A stretch of 47,638 bases of DNA from an uncultured Catenibacterium sp. (GTDB taxonomy: Bacteria; Bacillota_I; Bacilli_A; Erysipelotrichales; Coprobacillaceae). Every line of letters begins with the position of its first letter. Position 1 is the first letter of the stretch. The notes beneath the pieces are model-generated. The model did not search any database, was not told the origin of the DNA, and worked only from the letters and a program-made list of their open reading frames with translations. A program made the translations under genes and the position numbers. Location of the stretch: assembly GCA_900540685.1 (NCBI GenBank), contig UQGS01000011.1, forward strand, positions 1-47,638, given 5' to 3'. Positions 1 through 8,456 of the stretch are shown here, in pieces.

Positions 1-350
1 AAGAAGGTGTAGATGTATCAATCACTGGTAACTCTACTAACCCAACTCGTTTCCAGCATCCAGTTGCAGGTACATATAAGAAAGAATGTATCGAACAGGG
101 TAAGAAATACTTCTCAGTTGCTTCAGGAGGAGGAACTGGTCGTACATTACATCCAGATAACATGGCTGCAGGACCAGCTTCATATGGTATGACTGATACT
201 ATGGGTCGTATGCATAGTGATGCTCAGTTCGCAGGTTCTTCATCAGTACCAGCTCACGTTGAAATGATGGGCTTAATCGGTATGGGTAACAACCCAATGG
301 TAGGTGCTACTGTTGCAGTTGCAGTTGCTATTGAAGAAGCTAGCAAATAA
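1..350 (+). CDS. GGGtGRT family protein, C-terminal part
   Basis: The reading frame is open from the first base, so the gene starts upstream of the window and only about 115 C-terminal residues are seen. The motif GGGTGRT is followed by a conserved HPDNMAAGPASYGMTDTMGR segment and a glycine/alanine-rich end (GLIGMGNNPMVGATVAVAVA). This matches the family named GGGtGRT after that motif (from memory, PF14057), whose function is not established. The gene ends with TAA and is followed at once by an intrinsic terminator. Family call is fairly sure; no function can be given. Confidence 0.75.
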   Translation, partial: EGVDVSITGNSTNPTRFQHPVAGTYKKECIEQGKKYFSVASGGGTGRTLHPDNMAAGPASYGMTDTMGRMHSDAQFAGSSSVPAHVEMMGLIGMGNNPMVGATVAVAVAIEEASK

Positions 351-364
351 TTAATTCAACACTT

Positions 365-395
365 AAAGTCCTGATTTATTCAGGGCTTTTTCTTT
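365..395 (+). terminator. Intrinsic terminator of the GGGtGRT gene
   Basis: A stem formed by AAAGTCCTGA and TCAGGGCTTT with a TTTAT loop is followed by a T-run (TTTTTCTTT). It lies 15 bases after the stop codon. The next gene starts only a few bases after the T-run. Confidence 0.85.
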
Positions 396-401
396 ACTAC
401 A

Positions 402-734
402 ATGAATATTAATGATTATCAAAAAGAAGCAATGAAAACATTGAATCCTGAACTTAATAAAAAAGATATACTTATTAATAGTGTTATGGGATTGTGTGGT
501 GAATCTGGAGAAGCCATAGATATTGTCAAGAAGTGGTTAATGCAGGGACATGATCTAGACAAAGATCATCTTATTAAAGAATTAGGTGATATAGCCTGGT
601 ATCTTGCTGAAGCAGCGACTGCATTAGATATACCATTAGATACTATTCTTCAAGGAAACCTAGATAAACTACATAAAAGATATCCTGATGGATTTAGCAC
701 AAGTGCTTCTATAAATAGACAAAAAGAGGATTGA
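402..734 (+). CDS. MazG-like nucleotide pyrophosphohydrolase
   Basis: A 110-residue all-alpha protein of the short MazG-like type, expected to hydrolyse (d)NTPs to monophosphates in the cytoplasm and so clean the nucleotide pool. The metal-binding pattern is visible: GESGEAIDIVKKW (about residues 33-45) and ELGDIAWYLA (about 63-72) supply the paired Glu/Asp residues typical of the fold. The start at ATG 402 fits the usual family N-terminus (NxxxYQxEA), but no good ribosome-binding site precedes it because the upstream terminator ends within a few bases. It probably depends on read-through transcription or on a weak start. No partner gene is evident. The gene ends inside a strong hairpin. Confidence 0.8.
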   Translation: MNINDYQKEAMKTLNPELNKKDILINSVMGLCGESGEAIDIVKKWLMQGHDLDKDHLIKELGDIAWYLAEAATALDIPLDTILQGNLDKLHKRYPDGFSTSASINRQKED

Positions 735-764
735 TTCTGTACTTACAGAGTCAATCCTCTTTCT
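721..764 (+). terminator. Terminator hairpin, copy 1 of a duplicated palindrome
   Basis: A 16-bp stem (AGAGGATTGATTCTGT against ACAGAGTCAATCCTCT, one T-G wobble) closes an ACTT loop and is followed by TTCTTT. The left arm overlaps the end of the MazG-like gene. The same sequence recurs at 1211-1256 with two changed bases. On the plus strand this copy pairs fully, so it probably terminates the MazG-like gene. Confidence 0.85.
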
Positions 765-913
765 TTATATTTCATAATCAATGGGGAGGTATTTGAGTTT
801 GATTTCCAACTTCTAAAAAAGCGCACATGATCTGGATCATTATCATTTTTCTAGTCAAAAAAATGAAATCACCTGCTTTTCTATCTTTCCACTTTCCTTG
901 ATTCTGATCGTTG

Positions 914-942
914 TTTGTATTCGTTTGAATAAATGCTATACT
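914..942 (+). promoter_or_regulatory. Putative extended -10 promoter for the small antitoxin-like gene
   Basis: TATACT at 937-942 is preceded by TGC, giving an extended -10 element. A weak -35 (TTTGTA, 914-919) lies 17 bases upstream. A strong AAGGAGG site follows at 949-955. Between the hairpin at 721-764 and this promoter I see no gene, only a 14-bp inverted repeat at 827-840 (ATGATC-TG-GATCAT). Confidence 0.5.
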
Positions 943-965
943 ATGAGTAAGGAGGATTGATTGTT

Positions 966-1133
966 ATGAAACCACTTAAAGATATTGATTCAGTTAATAA
1001 AAATAATGTTATTCTTCCTGAAACAATCGAAGATAAGTTAGATGAAGCAGAAAAAGATTACGAAGAAGGAAGAATTCATGCTGAAGAAGAAATATGGGGA
1101 ATGTTTAGTAAGAAGTATGGATTTAACTTATAA
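966..1133 (+). CDS. Small acidic protein, likely type II antitoxin
   Basis: A 55-residue charged protein (MKPLKDIDSV...SKKYGFNL) preceded by a strong AAGGAGG ribosome-binding site 10 bases before ATG. The helical, Glu-rich C-terminal half ending in a FSKKYGF-type tail resembles small RelB/Phd-type antitoxins, though I cannot assign the exact family. The main support is context: a second reading frame starting inside its last codons begins like a RelE/ParE toxin, the usual antitoxin-toxin overlap. That toxin frame is broken after 22 residues, so this would be an orphan antitoxin. It may still repress its own promoter. It could also be an unrelated small protein. Confidence 0.55.
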   Translation: MKPLKDIDSVNKNNVILPETIEDKLDEAEKDYEEGRIHAEEEIWGMFSKKYGFNL

Positions 1134-1185
1134 GATACTTTATACTCATTCAGCAATTGATGATTTAGATAAAATATTATCTTAA
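1117..1185 (+). pseudogene. Truncated RelE/ParE-like toxin remnant
   Basis: An ATG inside the last codons of the antitoxin-like gene, in another frame, opens a 22-codon frame reading MDLTYKILYTHSAIDDLDKI and then LS before TAA. This is the typical start of RelE/ParE toxins: a beta strand followed by an AxxDLxxI helix. The frame reads on past the stop for eight codons (LYENETVH) to a second stop and then meets a hairpin repeat. Family toxins have about 85-100 residues, so three quarters, including the catalytic part, is missing. I read it as a dead toxin gene cut off at the repeat. Confidence 0.55.
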
Positions 1186-1210
1186 CTCTATGAAAATGAA
1201 ACAGTGCATT

Positions 1211-1256
1211 AAAAAGAGGATTGAATCTGTACTTACAGACTCAATCCTCTTTCTTT
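1211..1256. terminator. Bidirectional terminator hairpin, copy 2 of the duplicated palindrome
   Basis: The arms AGAGGATTGAATCTGT and ACAGACTCAATCCTCT enclose ACTT, with A-runs on the left and T-runs on the right, so the element can terminate in both directions. On the minus strand the single odd pair becomes a G-T wobble, so it folds best for the leftward SGNH hydrolase gene ending at 1258. It is nearly identical to the hairpin at 721-764. Confidence 0.85.
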
Positions 1257-1257
1257 T

Positions 1258-2511
1258 CTATATTGTAACTGGCAATTTATCTACCACTGCTTTTTGTCCT
1301 TCTAATGTGAAATGAACCCCATCAGTCACATATTCACTTCTCAATTGTGTATGATCTTCATCCTGGCATAAATCATCTAGATCAATATAACCATCTGCAG
1401 GATTTGTCTTAATCCATGCATTAATATCTTTTCTCATCTGATCTATTTCAGGTGTCCACTCAATGTCATCCCCTTTATTTAAGATATTACGTGTATAACC
1501 TTTCCAAGCAGAACGTGTCACTAAATATACTTGAATATTTCTTTCATGTGCTTTACTAATAAGTGTCTTATAAGCATCAATCATCTGTTCTGTCGTTACC
1601 TTAGGTGCAATACCCATCATACTCTTACAATTAGGATGAATAATATCATTACATCCTACCTTGATAATAACAGTCTTTACACCTGGCTGATTTAAAGCAT
1701 CTCTTTCAAATCTCTTCAACATAGATTCACCATAAGCCATACCAAGTTTTCCTGCTCCATCAGCACATAAACGATTTCCTTTAATAGCCTGCTGTAAAAC
1801 ACCTACATTATGAATACCAGCTAAATGGAGTTTTGTAGAGAATAGTGTAGGTATATCATTCGCAAGTGTAGAATCCCCAATAATAACTGCAGAATGCGCA
1901 TCTGGGCGATTGACATCTAAACCTGTTAATAATGGTATCACATCATATTCACCAAAGCTTCCATTTAATATCATTGGTACACCTGTAGTTGCAGGAAGAT
2001 TGACCTGATTACCTGAACTAATATACGTTTTACCACCAATTAAACCAAATGTTTTTAACTGATCTGTATTTTTCATATACATAGAAACAGTGACTGGTTC
2101 TAATGCATCTACATGATATTGTAATGGATCTGAATAAACAGTTTCTCCTTTTTCTAATGTTACTTTCTTACAGCCATTAAAAGTTACAGTCTTCTTTGTA
2201 GGAAGCTTAATACGCTGTTTAGTGATTGTTTTCGCAATAGTCACAGCATCAATAGTCATAGGACCTGTTCCATATGTATTAGAGAATGTGAGACGTACTG
2301 TTTCACCTGTTAATGTAGGTTTAATCACAGTTCTAAATGTTAGATGATGTAATCCAAAATCCTTAAAACGATTTCCCAAGAATTTCTGAACACTAAATTC
2401 TACAGGACTTGTAGACCAAGAGCCTACCCAGTTTTCTTGTGCATAACTTGATGTCATAGATGGGAATAGACATAACGCAATACTCACAAGACATATAATT
2501 ATTTTCTTCAT
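1258..2511 (-). CDS. Secreted SGNH/GDSL-type esterase
   Basis: A 417-residue protein with a Sec signal peptide (residues 1 to about 24, KKIIICLVSIALCLF core, likely cut after SYA). The N-terminal beta-rich part begins NWVGSWSTSP, as in many extracellular GDSL esterases. The catalytic part shows GDST (Ser214, nucleophile), GCND (Asn288, oxyanion hole) and DGVH (Asp397/His400, catalytic pair). It probably removes acetyl or other acyl groups from polysaccharides or lipids outside the cell. The ribosome-binding site is GGGAGG before ATG. It is followed by the bidirectional hairpin at 1211-1256 and separated from the upstream gene by a terminator, so it is a single-gene unit. Substrate unknown. 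Confidence 0.85.
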   Translation of the reverse strand: MKKIIICLVSIALCLFPSMTSSYAQENWVGSWSTSPVEFSVQKFLGNRFKDFGLHHLTFRTVIKPTLTGETVRLTFSNTYGTGPMTIDAVTIAKTITKQRIKLPTKKTVTFNGCKKVTLEKGETVYSDPLQYHVDALEPVTVSMYMKNTDQLKTFGLIGGKTYISSGNQVNLPATTGVPMILNGSFGEYDVIPLLTGLDVNRPDAHSAVIIGDSTLANDIPTLFSTKLHLAGIHNVGVLQQAIKGNRLCADGAGKLGMAYGESMLKRFERDALNQPGVKTVIIKVGCNDIIHPNCKSMMGIAPKVTTEQMIDAYKTLISKAHERNIQVYLVTRSAWKGYTRNILNKGDDIEWTPEIDQMRKDINAWIKTNPADGYIDLDDLCQDEDHTQLRSEYVTDGVHFTLEGQKAVVDKLPVTI

Positions 2512-2647
2512 GAGATTTCCCCTCCCTTTTTTATATTATATCAAGTTAGAAAATCTCTCTTCTAGCATAAACATATATATACTCAAATATTATTCATAGT
2601 CACATAGATATAAATAATATTAATGTTGATTTATTTATTATTACAAC

Positions 2648-2675
2648 TAAAAAAAGACGGTTTTACCCGTCTCTT
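2648..2675 (-). terminator. Terminator of the PTS/YdcF operon
   Basis: Read on the minus strand, GACGGG and CCGTC arms enclose a TAAAA loop and are followed by a T8 run. It lies about 27 bases after the stop of the YdcF-like gene and ends the leftward transcription unit. The stretch to 2511 is AT-rich and presumably holds the SGNH hydrolase promoter. Confidence 0.8.
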
Positions 2676-2701
2676 AGAAAAGGAAAATTTAAACTTTTAA
2701 A

Positions 2702-3847
2702 CTAATAATTACTAAAGTCTTCTTTTGAATAAAAGTATCCTGCTCTAAATGCATTAACATATGTATAAATTCTTTCAGTCTTCATTTGAGATTGAGTAGG
2801 TTGATTTCCACCACCTACTACATCTATTGTCATATCATAACCAATTGTTTTTCCATATACAGTTAATACAGTCATAGCACGAGGGCAATGTAATATTGTA
2901 CCTACACATAAAATCTTATGTGCATTGATTGTCTTAAATAAGTTTACCATTCCAATCGCATTACCTGGAGTATCACGTGCTAAGTCATCCAATAATAATC
3001 TATCCTGACTTACTCCATTTTCTATTAGCCATTTTGACATAACATCTGCTTCTGCATAAGGTGTTCTGACTGGTCCACCACTAAGCACAATCTTTACATT
3101 AGGATATTTATCAGCCATTTCTTTAGTCTTAGTAAGCCTTGTTAATAACGCTTCTGATGGTGTACCATCAGCATTTGGTGATTGACCAAAAACAGCAATG
3201 ACATCTGGAGTAATACCATATAATTGATCACCAGAATAGTTTTTCTTATTCGCATTATTATCATCACAATCCTTTAGAATACTTCTTATTCTTTTTTCAG
3301 CATTTGGACTCACTAGTTTTAACGCCTTTAATCTCATACTTGTTTGTGAACTTAACGCACCACACTTATTTGCAAGTATTGATAAAGATAATGCATGTAC
3401 ATCTAGAGGATTTACTCTTAGAATTCTATCTAGCTGTGATAATGCATATTTATATTCTTTATTCACTAAATAAGCTTCTGCCTGCAATCTATATGTATCC
3501 AAATAATCAGGTCTTTCTTTTGCTTTAGCATCTAGTGAAGAATACATTTCCTTCCATTGCCATCTTCTAAAATATACTACTTCATCATGTAAATATGGAT
3601 CATTAATGTAGGAATCACCATAATCAGATACCAATTTTTCTAGTGGTTCCCCTCTTCCATTTTGTTTAGGAGTAGGCGCCTCTAATCTTTCCATAAACTC
3701 AAATGAAACAGTATCGTTATATTCAACCTTTTGATCAGTTAAAGATTTCAATGTAAAACCTTCTACATTTTTTGTTAAAACTGAAATATTTGATAACACT
3801 AGAAACAAACTCATAACAACAAATGATAATGTCTTTATAATTTTCAT
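2702..3847 (-). CDS. Membrane-anchored YdcF/SanA-like (DUF218) protein
   Basis: 381 residues. An N-terminal hydrophobic segment (about residues 5-25) is a signal anchor. Residues about 90-190 form TPR-like helices (YLDTYRLQAEAYLVNKEYKYA and onward). The C-terminal part is a DUF218 domain: VIAVFGQSPNADGTPSEALLTRL, LSGG, then EADVMSKWLIENGV and D-x-ARDTPGNA. DUF218 proteins of the YdcF/SanA type are linked to envelope functions, but the reaction is unclear. It follows the PRD regulator with a 12-base gap and the same direction, so it is probably the last gene of the PTS operon. What it does there is not clear. Confidence 0.75.
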   Translation of the reverse strand: MKIIKTLSFVVMSLFLVLSNISVLTKNVEGFTLKSLTDQKVEYNDTVSFEFMERLEAPTPKQNGRGEPLEKLVSDYGDSYINDPYLHDEVVYFRRWQWKEMYSSLDAKAKERPDYLDTYRLQAEAYLVNKEYKYALSQLDRILRVNPLDVHALSLSILANKCGALSSQTSMRLKALKLVSPNAEKRIRSILKDCDDNNANKKNYSGDQLYGITPDVIAVFGQSPNADGTPSEALLTRLTKTKEMADKYPNVKIVLSGGPVRTPYAEADVMSKWLIENGVSQDRLLLDDLARDTPGNAIGMVNLFKTINAHKILCVGTILHCPRAMTVLTVYGKTIGYDMTIDVVGGGNQPTQSQMKTERIYTYVNAFRAGYFYSKEDFSNY

Positions 3848-3859
3848 TATTTATTCTTC

Positions 3860-5800
3860 CTATTTTTTCAAAATTTTCTCTATATTAGATTCATTTTCTG
3901 TATAGATTCCTTTAAATTTTTCCGGATCTTCAGCAATTTTATCCACTACATTTAATAACATCTTAAACTTTTGCTTATTATAAGCTATATGCAGATTAAT
4001 AATTATATAGCACTGCTTACCATTAATAGGTGACTCATCATCTGCATAATAATGAATTTCAAAACTTTCTTTTGTAGATTTTAATGCAATATAAATATCA
4101 ATGCTCTTCTTATCACCAACAGTCAACTTCATATAACTATTATGAGGATTTAGATAGTCGTTTATTGGATAATCCTGGAATTTATAGAAAAAAGGTATTT
4201 TTGTATAATTTATTTTAGGGAGGAATAAACTATAGTAATAGGAACTCAAGAACACTTCTTGCAGCTTCTTTCTATAATCATCATCAGATATACCTTCTTC
4301 AAAGAAATAAATTGGTTCATATGGAATATCTAGATACTTTCCAAACTCCATACAAAAGAATAAATCATAAGAAGAAGTGTCCAACTCATTTAACTCATAC
4401 AACACTCTTGTTTCAATACTTTCTATATATGATGAGAAATATTTTCTTAAACAAAATTTTAATTGCTGCGTACTTAATCGACCATCTAACGCAATAATTG
4501 CTATTTTTTGCTTTTTTCTGGATAACTCAATATCATTTATAAATTCATAAATAATATTAACCAATACATGCATTTCTCTTAATGAGAAAAGATATGAAAA
4601 TTTCTGATATACCATGTCTGATAATTGATGTACAAATTCTTTAATAACTGGTTTTATTGTCATTGAATCATAATTGTAAAATCCTAGGTCTACATCATCA
4701 GAAACTCCTAATTTTATTTTCATTGCAATTGGAATAAGTACTTTTAATAAATCTTTCAGGAACACGATATTATCAGTTATACATACATTAAAAGTATCTT
4801 CGAAACATTGAACAATATATGTTCTCATTTCATCAGCTAATGCGATTAATGATCCATAGTTTTTTTCTGTACAATCTCTAATACGGTATAAGTCAGTGCT
4901 CATAATAGCAAGATATGTTAAGTACATAAGTCTTGCCTTATGATTTCCAACATAATCTACAAATTTCTGGCTTAATTGTTGATCAATTGACAAAACCAAA
5001 CGATATTCATCTGTAATTGTATAATCAAAATCAATATCCTCCACTATTCTATCTTCTTCAGGAACAGAAACATTAGATAACAGAATAATATATAATATAA
5101 ATCTTTCTAGATAGATATCAGAGAATACGATTCTGCTTTTAAGCAATGAATTACATACAATATCTTTAATTTCTTGTTTTGAGCCAAATTTTGGTTTAAA
5201 TAATTCTGCATAAGCTTGGTTATTAAAAATCGGTTCTGCTACGTCCGTAAAATACTTATACATCTTCAACATACATAAATATTTATAATAAACTTCTCCT
5301 TCAACCACTAACCCTTTTCTAATTTTAGTAGTCAATGTCAGATTGTAATTTTTCAATATATTTCTTACTTCTGTCATTTCTCTTTGAATATAATTAGTAG
5401 TATTCAAATAAAGTTCTTCTTGTAAATCTTCAATTCTAATAGGTTTGTTACTTGCTAATAACTTTCGTGTGATAAACTGGACATTTCGATCGAAGTCATT
5501 ATCAATATTCTGTTCATGATAAATCTTGAAATACTCTTTAATCCTTTTGGCTATTTTCGTATCTTCCGCTTCAATCCTAATACCTTTAGAACGTTGTGCA
5601 ACAATATCTAGTCCATCAATATCAAGCTGTTCATTTATATATTTAACATCTGATTTAATAGTTCTAGATGTTACATGGAGTTTTTCAGCTAATTCATCAG
5701 TAGTAACAAAATCCTCATTTCTAATTAAAATGAGGAATAAAGCTTTATGACGATAATTGTTCTCCAAAAATTCTAGTTTCTTGGCTAAATCATCATTCAT
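3860..5800 (-). CDS. PRD-domain transcriptional regulator of the BglG/MtlR type
   Basis: 646 residues. The N-terminus carries a winged-helix region (about 15-75: FVTTDELAEKLHVTSRTIKSDVKYINEQL), followed by a second helical DNA-binding region. Two PTS-regulation-like regions lie in the middle, and a C-terminal segment around residue 430 (KIAIIALDGRLSTQQLKFCLRKY) resembles the EIIB-like part of such activators. No clear EIIA domain is present at the end. Such proteins are phosphorylated by PTS components and activate sugar operons. It lies after the EIID and phosphatase genes, so it probably controls the same operon through the palindrome at 9439-9468. Domain borders are approximate. Confidence 0.8.
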   Translation of the reverse strand: MNDDLAKKLEFLENNYRHKALFLILIRNEDFVTTDELAEKLHVTSRTIKSDVKYINEQLDIDGLDIVAQRSKGIRIEAEDTKIAKRIKEYFKIYHEQNIDNDFDRNVQFITRKLLASNKPIRIEDLQEELYLNTTNYIQREMTEVRNILKNYNLTLTTKIRKGLVVEGEVYYKYLCMLKMYKYFTDVAEPIFNNQAYAELFKPKFGSKQEIKDIVCNSLLKSRIVFSDIYLERFILYIILLSNVSVPEEDRIVEDIDFDYTITDEYRLVLSIDQQLSQKFVDYVGNHKARLMYLTYLAIMSTDLYRIRDCTEKNYGSLIALADEMRTYIVQCFEDTFNVCITDNIVFLKDLLKVLIPIAMKIKLGVSDDVDLGFYNYDSMTIKPVIKEFVHQLSDMVYQKFSYLFSLREMHVLVNIIYEFINDIELSRKKQKIAIIALDGRLSTQQLKFCLRKYFSSYIESIETRVLYELNELDTSSYDLFFCMEFGKYLDIPYEPIYFFEEGISDDDYRKKLQEVFLSSYYYSLFLPKINYTKIPFFYKFQDYPINDYLNPHNSYMKLTVGDKKSIDIYIALKSTKESFEIHYYADDESPINGKQCYIIINLHIAYNKQKFKMLLNVVDKIAEDPEKFKGIYTENESNIEKILKK

Positions 5801-5819
5801 GCTCTATTCCTCCCTTACA

Positions 5820-6872
5820 TTATTCCAAATAATGTTGTTTTAAATTGCTGATTTCTTCATCTGTAATTCCAAGTACATCTTTGGCATAATTCTCAAAGCT
5901 TCCATGCTCACTCATGATAGCATCGTAAGATGCATCAATAAACTCCGGCTGAGTATCTATAAGTGAGTATAAATAATCTAATACTACCTGATCATTTGTG
6001 AACTTCTTATACTTTTCCATTTTTACAGCATTTCTTTTAACACGATTACTATGAGTTAGCATATAATCATAAATTATATACTCTTTTTTTACTCCTAGTA
6101 AACCTAATAGCAACATACAACCATAACCAGTTCTATCCTTACCACCACGGCAATGCTGATCTACTGGTGCTGAATTCTCTTCAGCAATCACTTTAATCAT
6201 CTTAGAAAAAGCTTTCTTACACTCTTCCTTATTAACAAAGTTCTTATATTGTTCCATCACAATATCATATCTGTTAACAAGTACACCTTTTTCTTTCTGA
6301 CTAATAATCTTCTTAACTAAGTTTTCATCTTCGTTTGCTTTATCAGATGTAAACTGTGCTGCTAATTCAGCTGTATGAGCATCTGGATCCAAACAATATG
6401 TCTTAATATTTACATCAATCACTTTATTTGGATACTTTCCTCTTTCATCTTCACTACGATAATCAATAATAGTTTTAATGTTTAATGCCTTTAAGTATTC
6501 TAAACCTTTTAAAGATGCATTATGAATGTGATCTGAACGATAAAGTAATTTCCACTTAACTGTTCTTCCATCATAAGTTTCATAACCACCCATATCTCTG
6601 AAATTATTCATTCCTTCTACCGGTAAAGTTCTTTCACCAACAATATACTGTTGAGATTCAACTTCTACAAAAAACAAAGGATGAATGATTTCATTATCAA
6701 TTTCTACATCAAATTGATCTAATTCAGAAGTAATAATTTCTTTATGCTCTTGGTCTTTTGATTCAAATAAGCTAATCTTTTTCAACTTATTAATATGTTT
6801 ATTAAAAACAAAATGATATTTATTATCTACTTTAGTTACTTCTACTGGAACTCTCAAACTTGTTTCTTCCAT
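5820..6872 (-). CDS. Protein tyrosine/phosphoinositide phosphatase (MptpB/LipA-like)
   Basis: 350 residues with the P-loop HCRGGKDRTG (Cys241 nucleophile, Arg247), the CxxGKDR signature of the MptpB/Listeria LipA branch of tyrosine phosphatases, which also attack phosphoinositides. Residues 1 to about 85 form an extra beta-rich domain; the phosphatase part starts near NFRDMGGY (90-97). No signal peptide is seen, so it should act in the cytoplasm. I place the start at ATG 6872, which shares one base with the EIID stop codon (TAATG) and follows GGGAG; an in-frame start 33 bases upstream lies inside the EIID gene. Its place between PTS genes and a PRD regulator suggests action on a sugar phosphate or on a phosphoprotein of the operon. 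Confidence 0.85.
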   Translation of the reverse strand: MEETSLRVPVEVTKVDNKYHFVFNKHINKLKKISLFESKDQEHKEIITSELDQFDVEIDNEIIHPLFFVEVESQQYIVGERTLPVEGMNNFRDMGGYETYDGRTVKWKLLYRSDHIHNASLKGLEYLKALNIKTIIDYRSEDERGKYPNKVIDVNIKTYCLDPDAHTAELAAQFTSDKANEDENLVKKIISQKEKGVLVNRYDIVMEQYKNFVNKEECKKAFSKMIKVIAEENSAPVDQHCRGGKDRTGYGCMLLLGLLGVKKEYIIYDYMLTHSNRVKRNAVKMEKYKKFTNDQVVLDYLYSLIDTQPEFIDASYDAIMSEHGSFENYAKDVLGITDEEISNLKQHYLE

Positions 6873-7684
6873 TATACAACTCCCACTGTTTTTAACACAA
6901 TACAAATAACCATTAGAGCGATAATGATAAGTGGAGCATGTTTACCATTTGTTTTCTTTAAAATTTTATAAACAATAACTGTGATTAGTAGCCCTAGAAA
7001 ACCAGGCATAACCTTGTCAAATAAGTCCTGTAATTTGATAACGTTCTTAGCAGCTCCAAATTCAAGAAGTACATTGATCTTAACTACTGATGCAATCAAA
7101 GCACCTACAACCATTAATCCTACTACATTAGCAATGTTAGTAACTCTCTGTAAAACACCGCCTCCAGCTTCATTTACTAAGTCCATACCCTTGCTATAAC
7201 CTAAATGGATTCCATAGTACTTAGTAGCAACGTTTACAACATTATATAGTAAGAACATTAGGATTGGACCTAACACGCTACCATTTAATGCTAAAGCAGC
7301 ACCAATACTACCACAGATTGGTAACAAAGTGAACTTTAGTACACTATCACCAATACCGGCTAAAGGACCCATTAAACCTGTCTTAACAGAAGTAACTACA
7401 TCCTTTTCATCTTCATCAGTATTTTCTTCAATAGCCGCTGCAACACCCAGAATTAAGGCGTCACTGTTAACGTGAGAGTTGAAGAACTTTAAATGTCTCT
7501 TCATAGCTTCAACTTTTTCTTCTTTTGGTCTATCTTTATATAATCTTTCTAAAACAGGAACAAAGCTTGATAAGAAACCAATAGCCTGCATAGACTCAAA
7601 GTTATTTGTAACGTTTAAAACCTGCATACGCCAGAATACTCTGTCTAGATCTTTTTTAGTGATCTTGTTTGTTCTCTTTTCCAT
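6872..7684 (-). CDS. PTS mannose/fructose/sorbose family EIID component
   Basis: 270 residues. The N-terminus TKKDLDRVFWRMQVLNVTNNFE and the segment GLMGPLAGIGDSVLKFTLLPICG are typical of EIID of the mannose family. Several membrane segments follow, ending with a hydrophobic C-terminal helix (PLIIIALMVICIVLKTVGVV). With EIIC it forms the membrane channel that brings the sugar in while EIIB phosphorylates it. Start and stop overlap both neighbours by one base (TAATG), a sign of coupled translation. The sugar cannot be read from the sequence. Confidence 0.93.
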   Translation of the reverse strand: MEKRTNKITKKDLDRVFWRMQVLNVTNNFESMQAIGFLSSFVPVLERLYKDRPKEEKVEAMKRHLKFFNSHVNSDALILGVAAAIEENTDEDEKDVVTSVKTGLMGPLAGIGDSVLKFTLLPICGSIGAALALNGSVLGPILMFLLYNVVNVATKYYGIHLGYSKGMDLVNEAGGGVLQRVTNIANVVGLMVVGALIASVVKINVLLEFGAAKNVIKLQDLFDKVMPGFLGLLITVIVYKILKKTNGKHAPLIIIALMVICIVLKTVGVV

Positions 7685-8454
7685 TATAAATCATAGTCTC
7701 CTTCATCTTCTGTATTTACTTCACTTACAGTTACAGTTGGCTTAGTGATAGCATAGTCATAGATTAATGCGATTGGTAAAGCAATTAATGTAATTGGTAA
7801 TACTGATAAGTTTAAATAAACTGCTAATGCAAAACCAGCAATCAAGAATGTCCATAATTCTGCTTTTTTAATCATCATTAACATTAATAAACCAATACCA
7901 ACTGAAGGAATAACAGATCCAGCCACTTTTAATCCACCCATAATATTTGCAGGTAGTGCAGCAACAATTGTATCAATAACTCCAGCACCTAAATAAATAG
8001 CAATAAATGTTGGCACTGCTCTAATTAAGAAAGCAATAACCATTGGAATATAATTTAATCTGAAAATCTTGCTAAAATCACCGCTTTCAGCTGCTTTTTC
8101 AGCAATAGGGTTTAATGCAACAATACCAGTTTTATAAATAACTAATAACTGCTGAGCTAAAATTGATGTTGGCACAGCTAATGCAACTGCTACTTCTGTT
8201 CCTCCAGAAGCGATACCTAAAGCTGTTCCGATACAAGTACCTGAAATCATATCTGGAGCAGAATAAGCACCTACGTTACCTACACCCATCCACATAACTT
8301 CAAGTGTTGCTCCTATCATTAAACCTGCCTGTAAATTACCCATAATTAATCCAACTACTGGAGCAATTAATAATGGTCTTCTTAACATCTGTGTTCCAAT
8401 ATCATCTAGAGCACAAAGACCTGCCCAAATAGCTACTAATAATGCACTAGTCAT
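7684..8454 (-). CDS. PTS mannose/fructose/sorbose family EIIC component
   Basis: 256 residues, strongly hydrophobic with many membrane helices. Family features include ALDDIGTQMLRRPLLIAPVVGLIMG near the N-terminus, the GATLEVMWMGVGNVGAYSAPD segment and EVAVALAVPTSILAQQL. EIIC is the sugar-selective channel subunit and works with EIID. It starts two bases after the EIIB stop and shares one base with the EIID start, so the four PTS genes form a single translationally coupled run. Confidence 0.93.
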   Translation of the reverse strand: MTSALLVAIWAGLCALDDIGTQMLRRPLLIAPVVGLIMGNLQAGLMIGATLEVMWMGVGNVGAYSAPDMISGTCIGTALGIASGGTEVAVALAVPTSILAQQLLVIYKTGIVALNPIAEKAAESGDFSKIFRLNYIPMVIAFLIRAVPTFIAIYLGAGVIDTIVAALPANIMGGLKVAGSVIPSVGIGLLMLMMIKKAELWTFLIAGFALAVYLNLSVLPITLIALPIALIYDYAITKPTVTVSEVNTEDEGDYDL

Positions 8455-8456
8455 CT

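Noticed and set aside
827..840. ATGATC-TG-GATCAT inverted repeat as an operator
   Set aside because: It is short, about 75 bases upstream of the likely -35 box, and such repeats arise easily in AT-rich DNA; no regulator can be tied to it.
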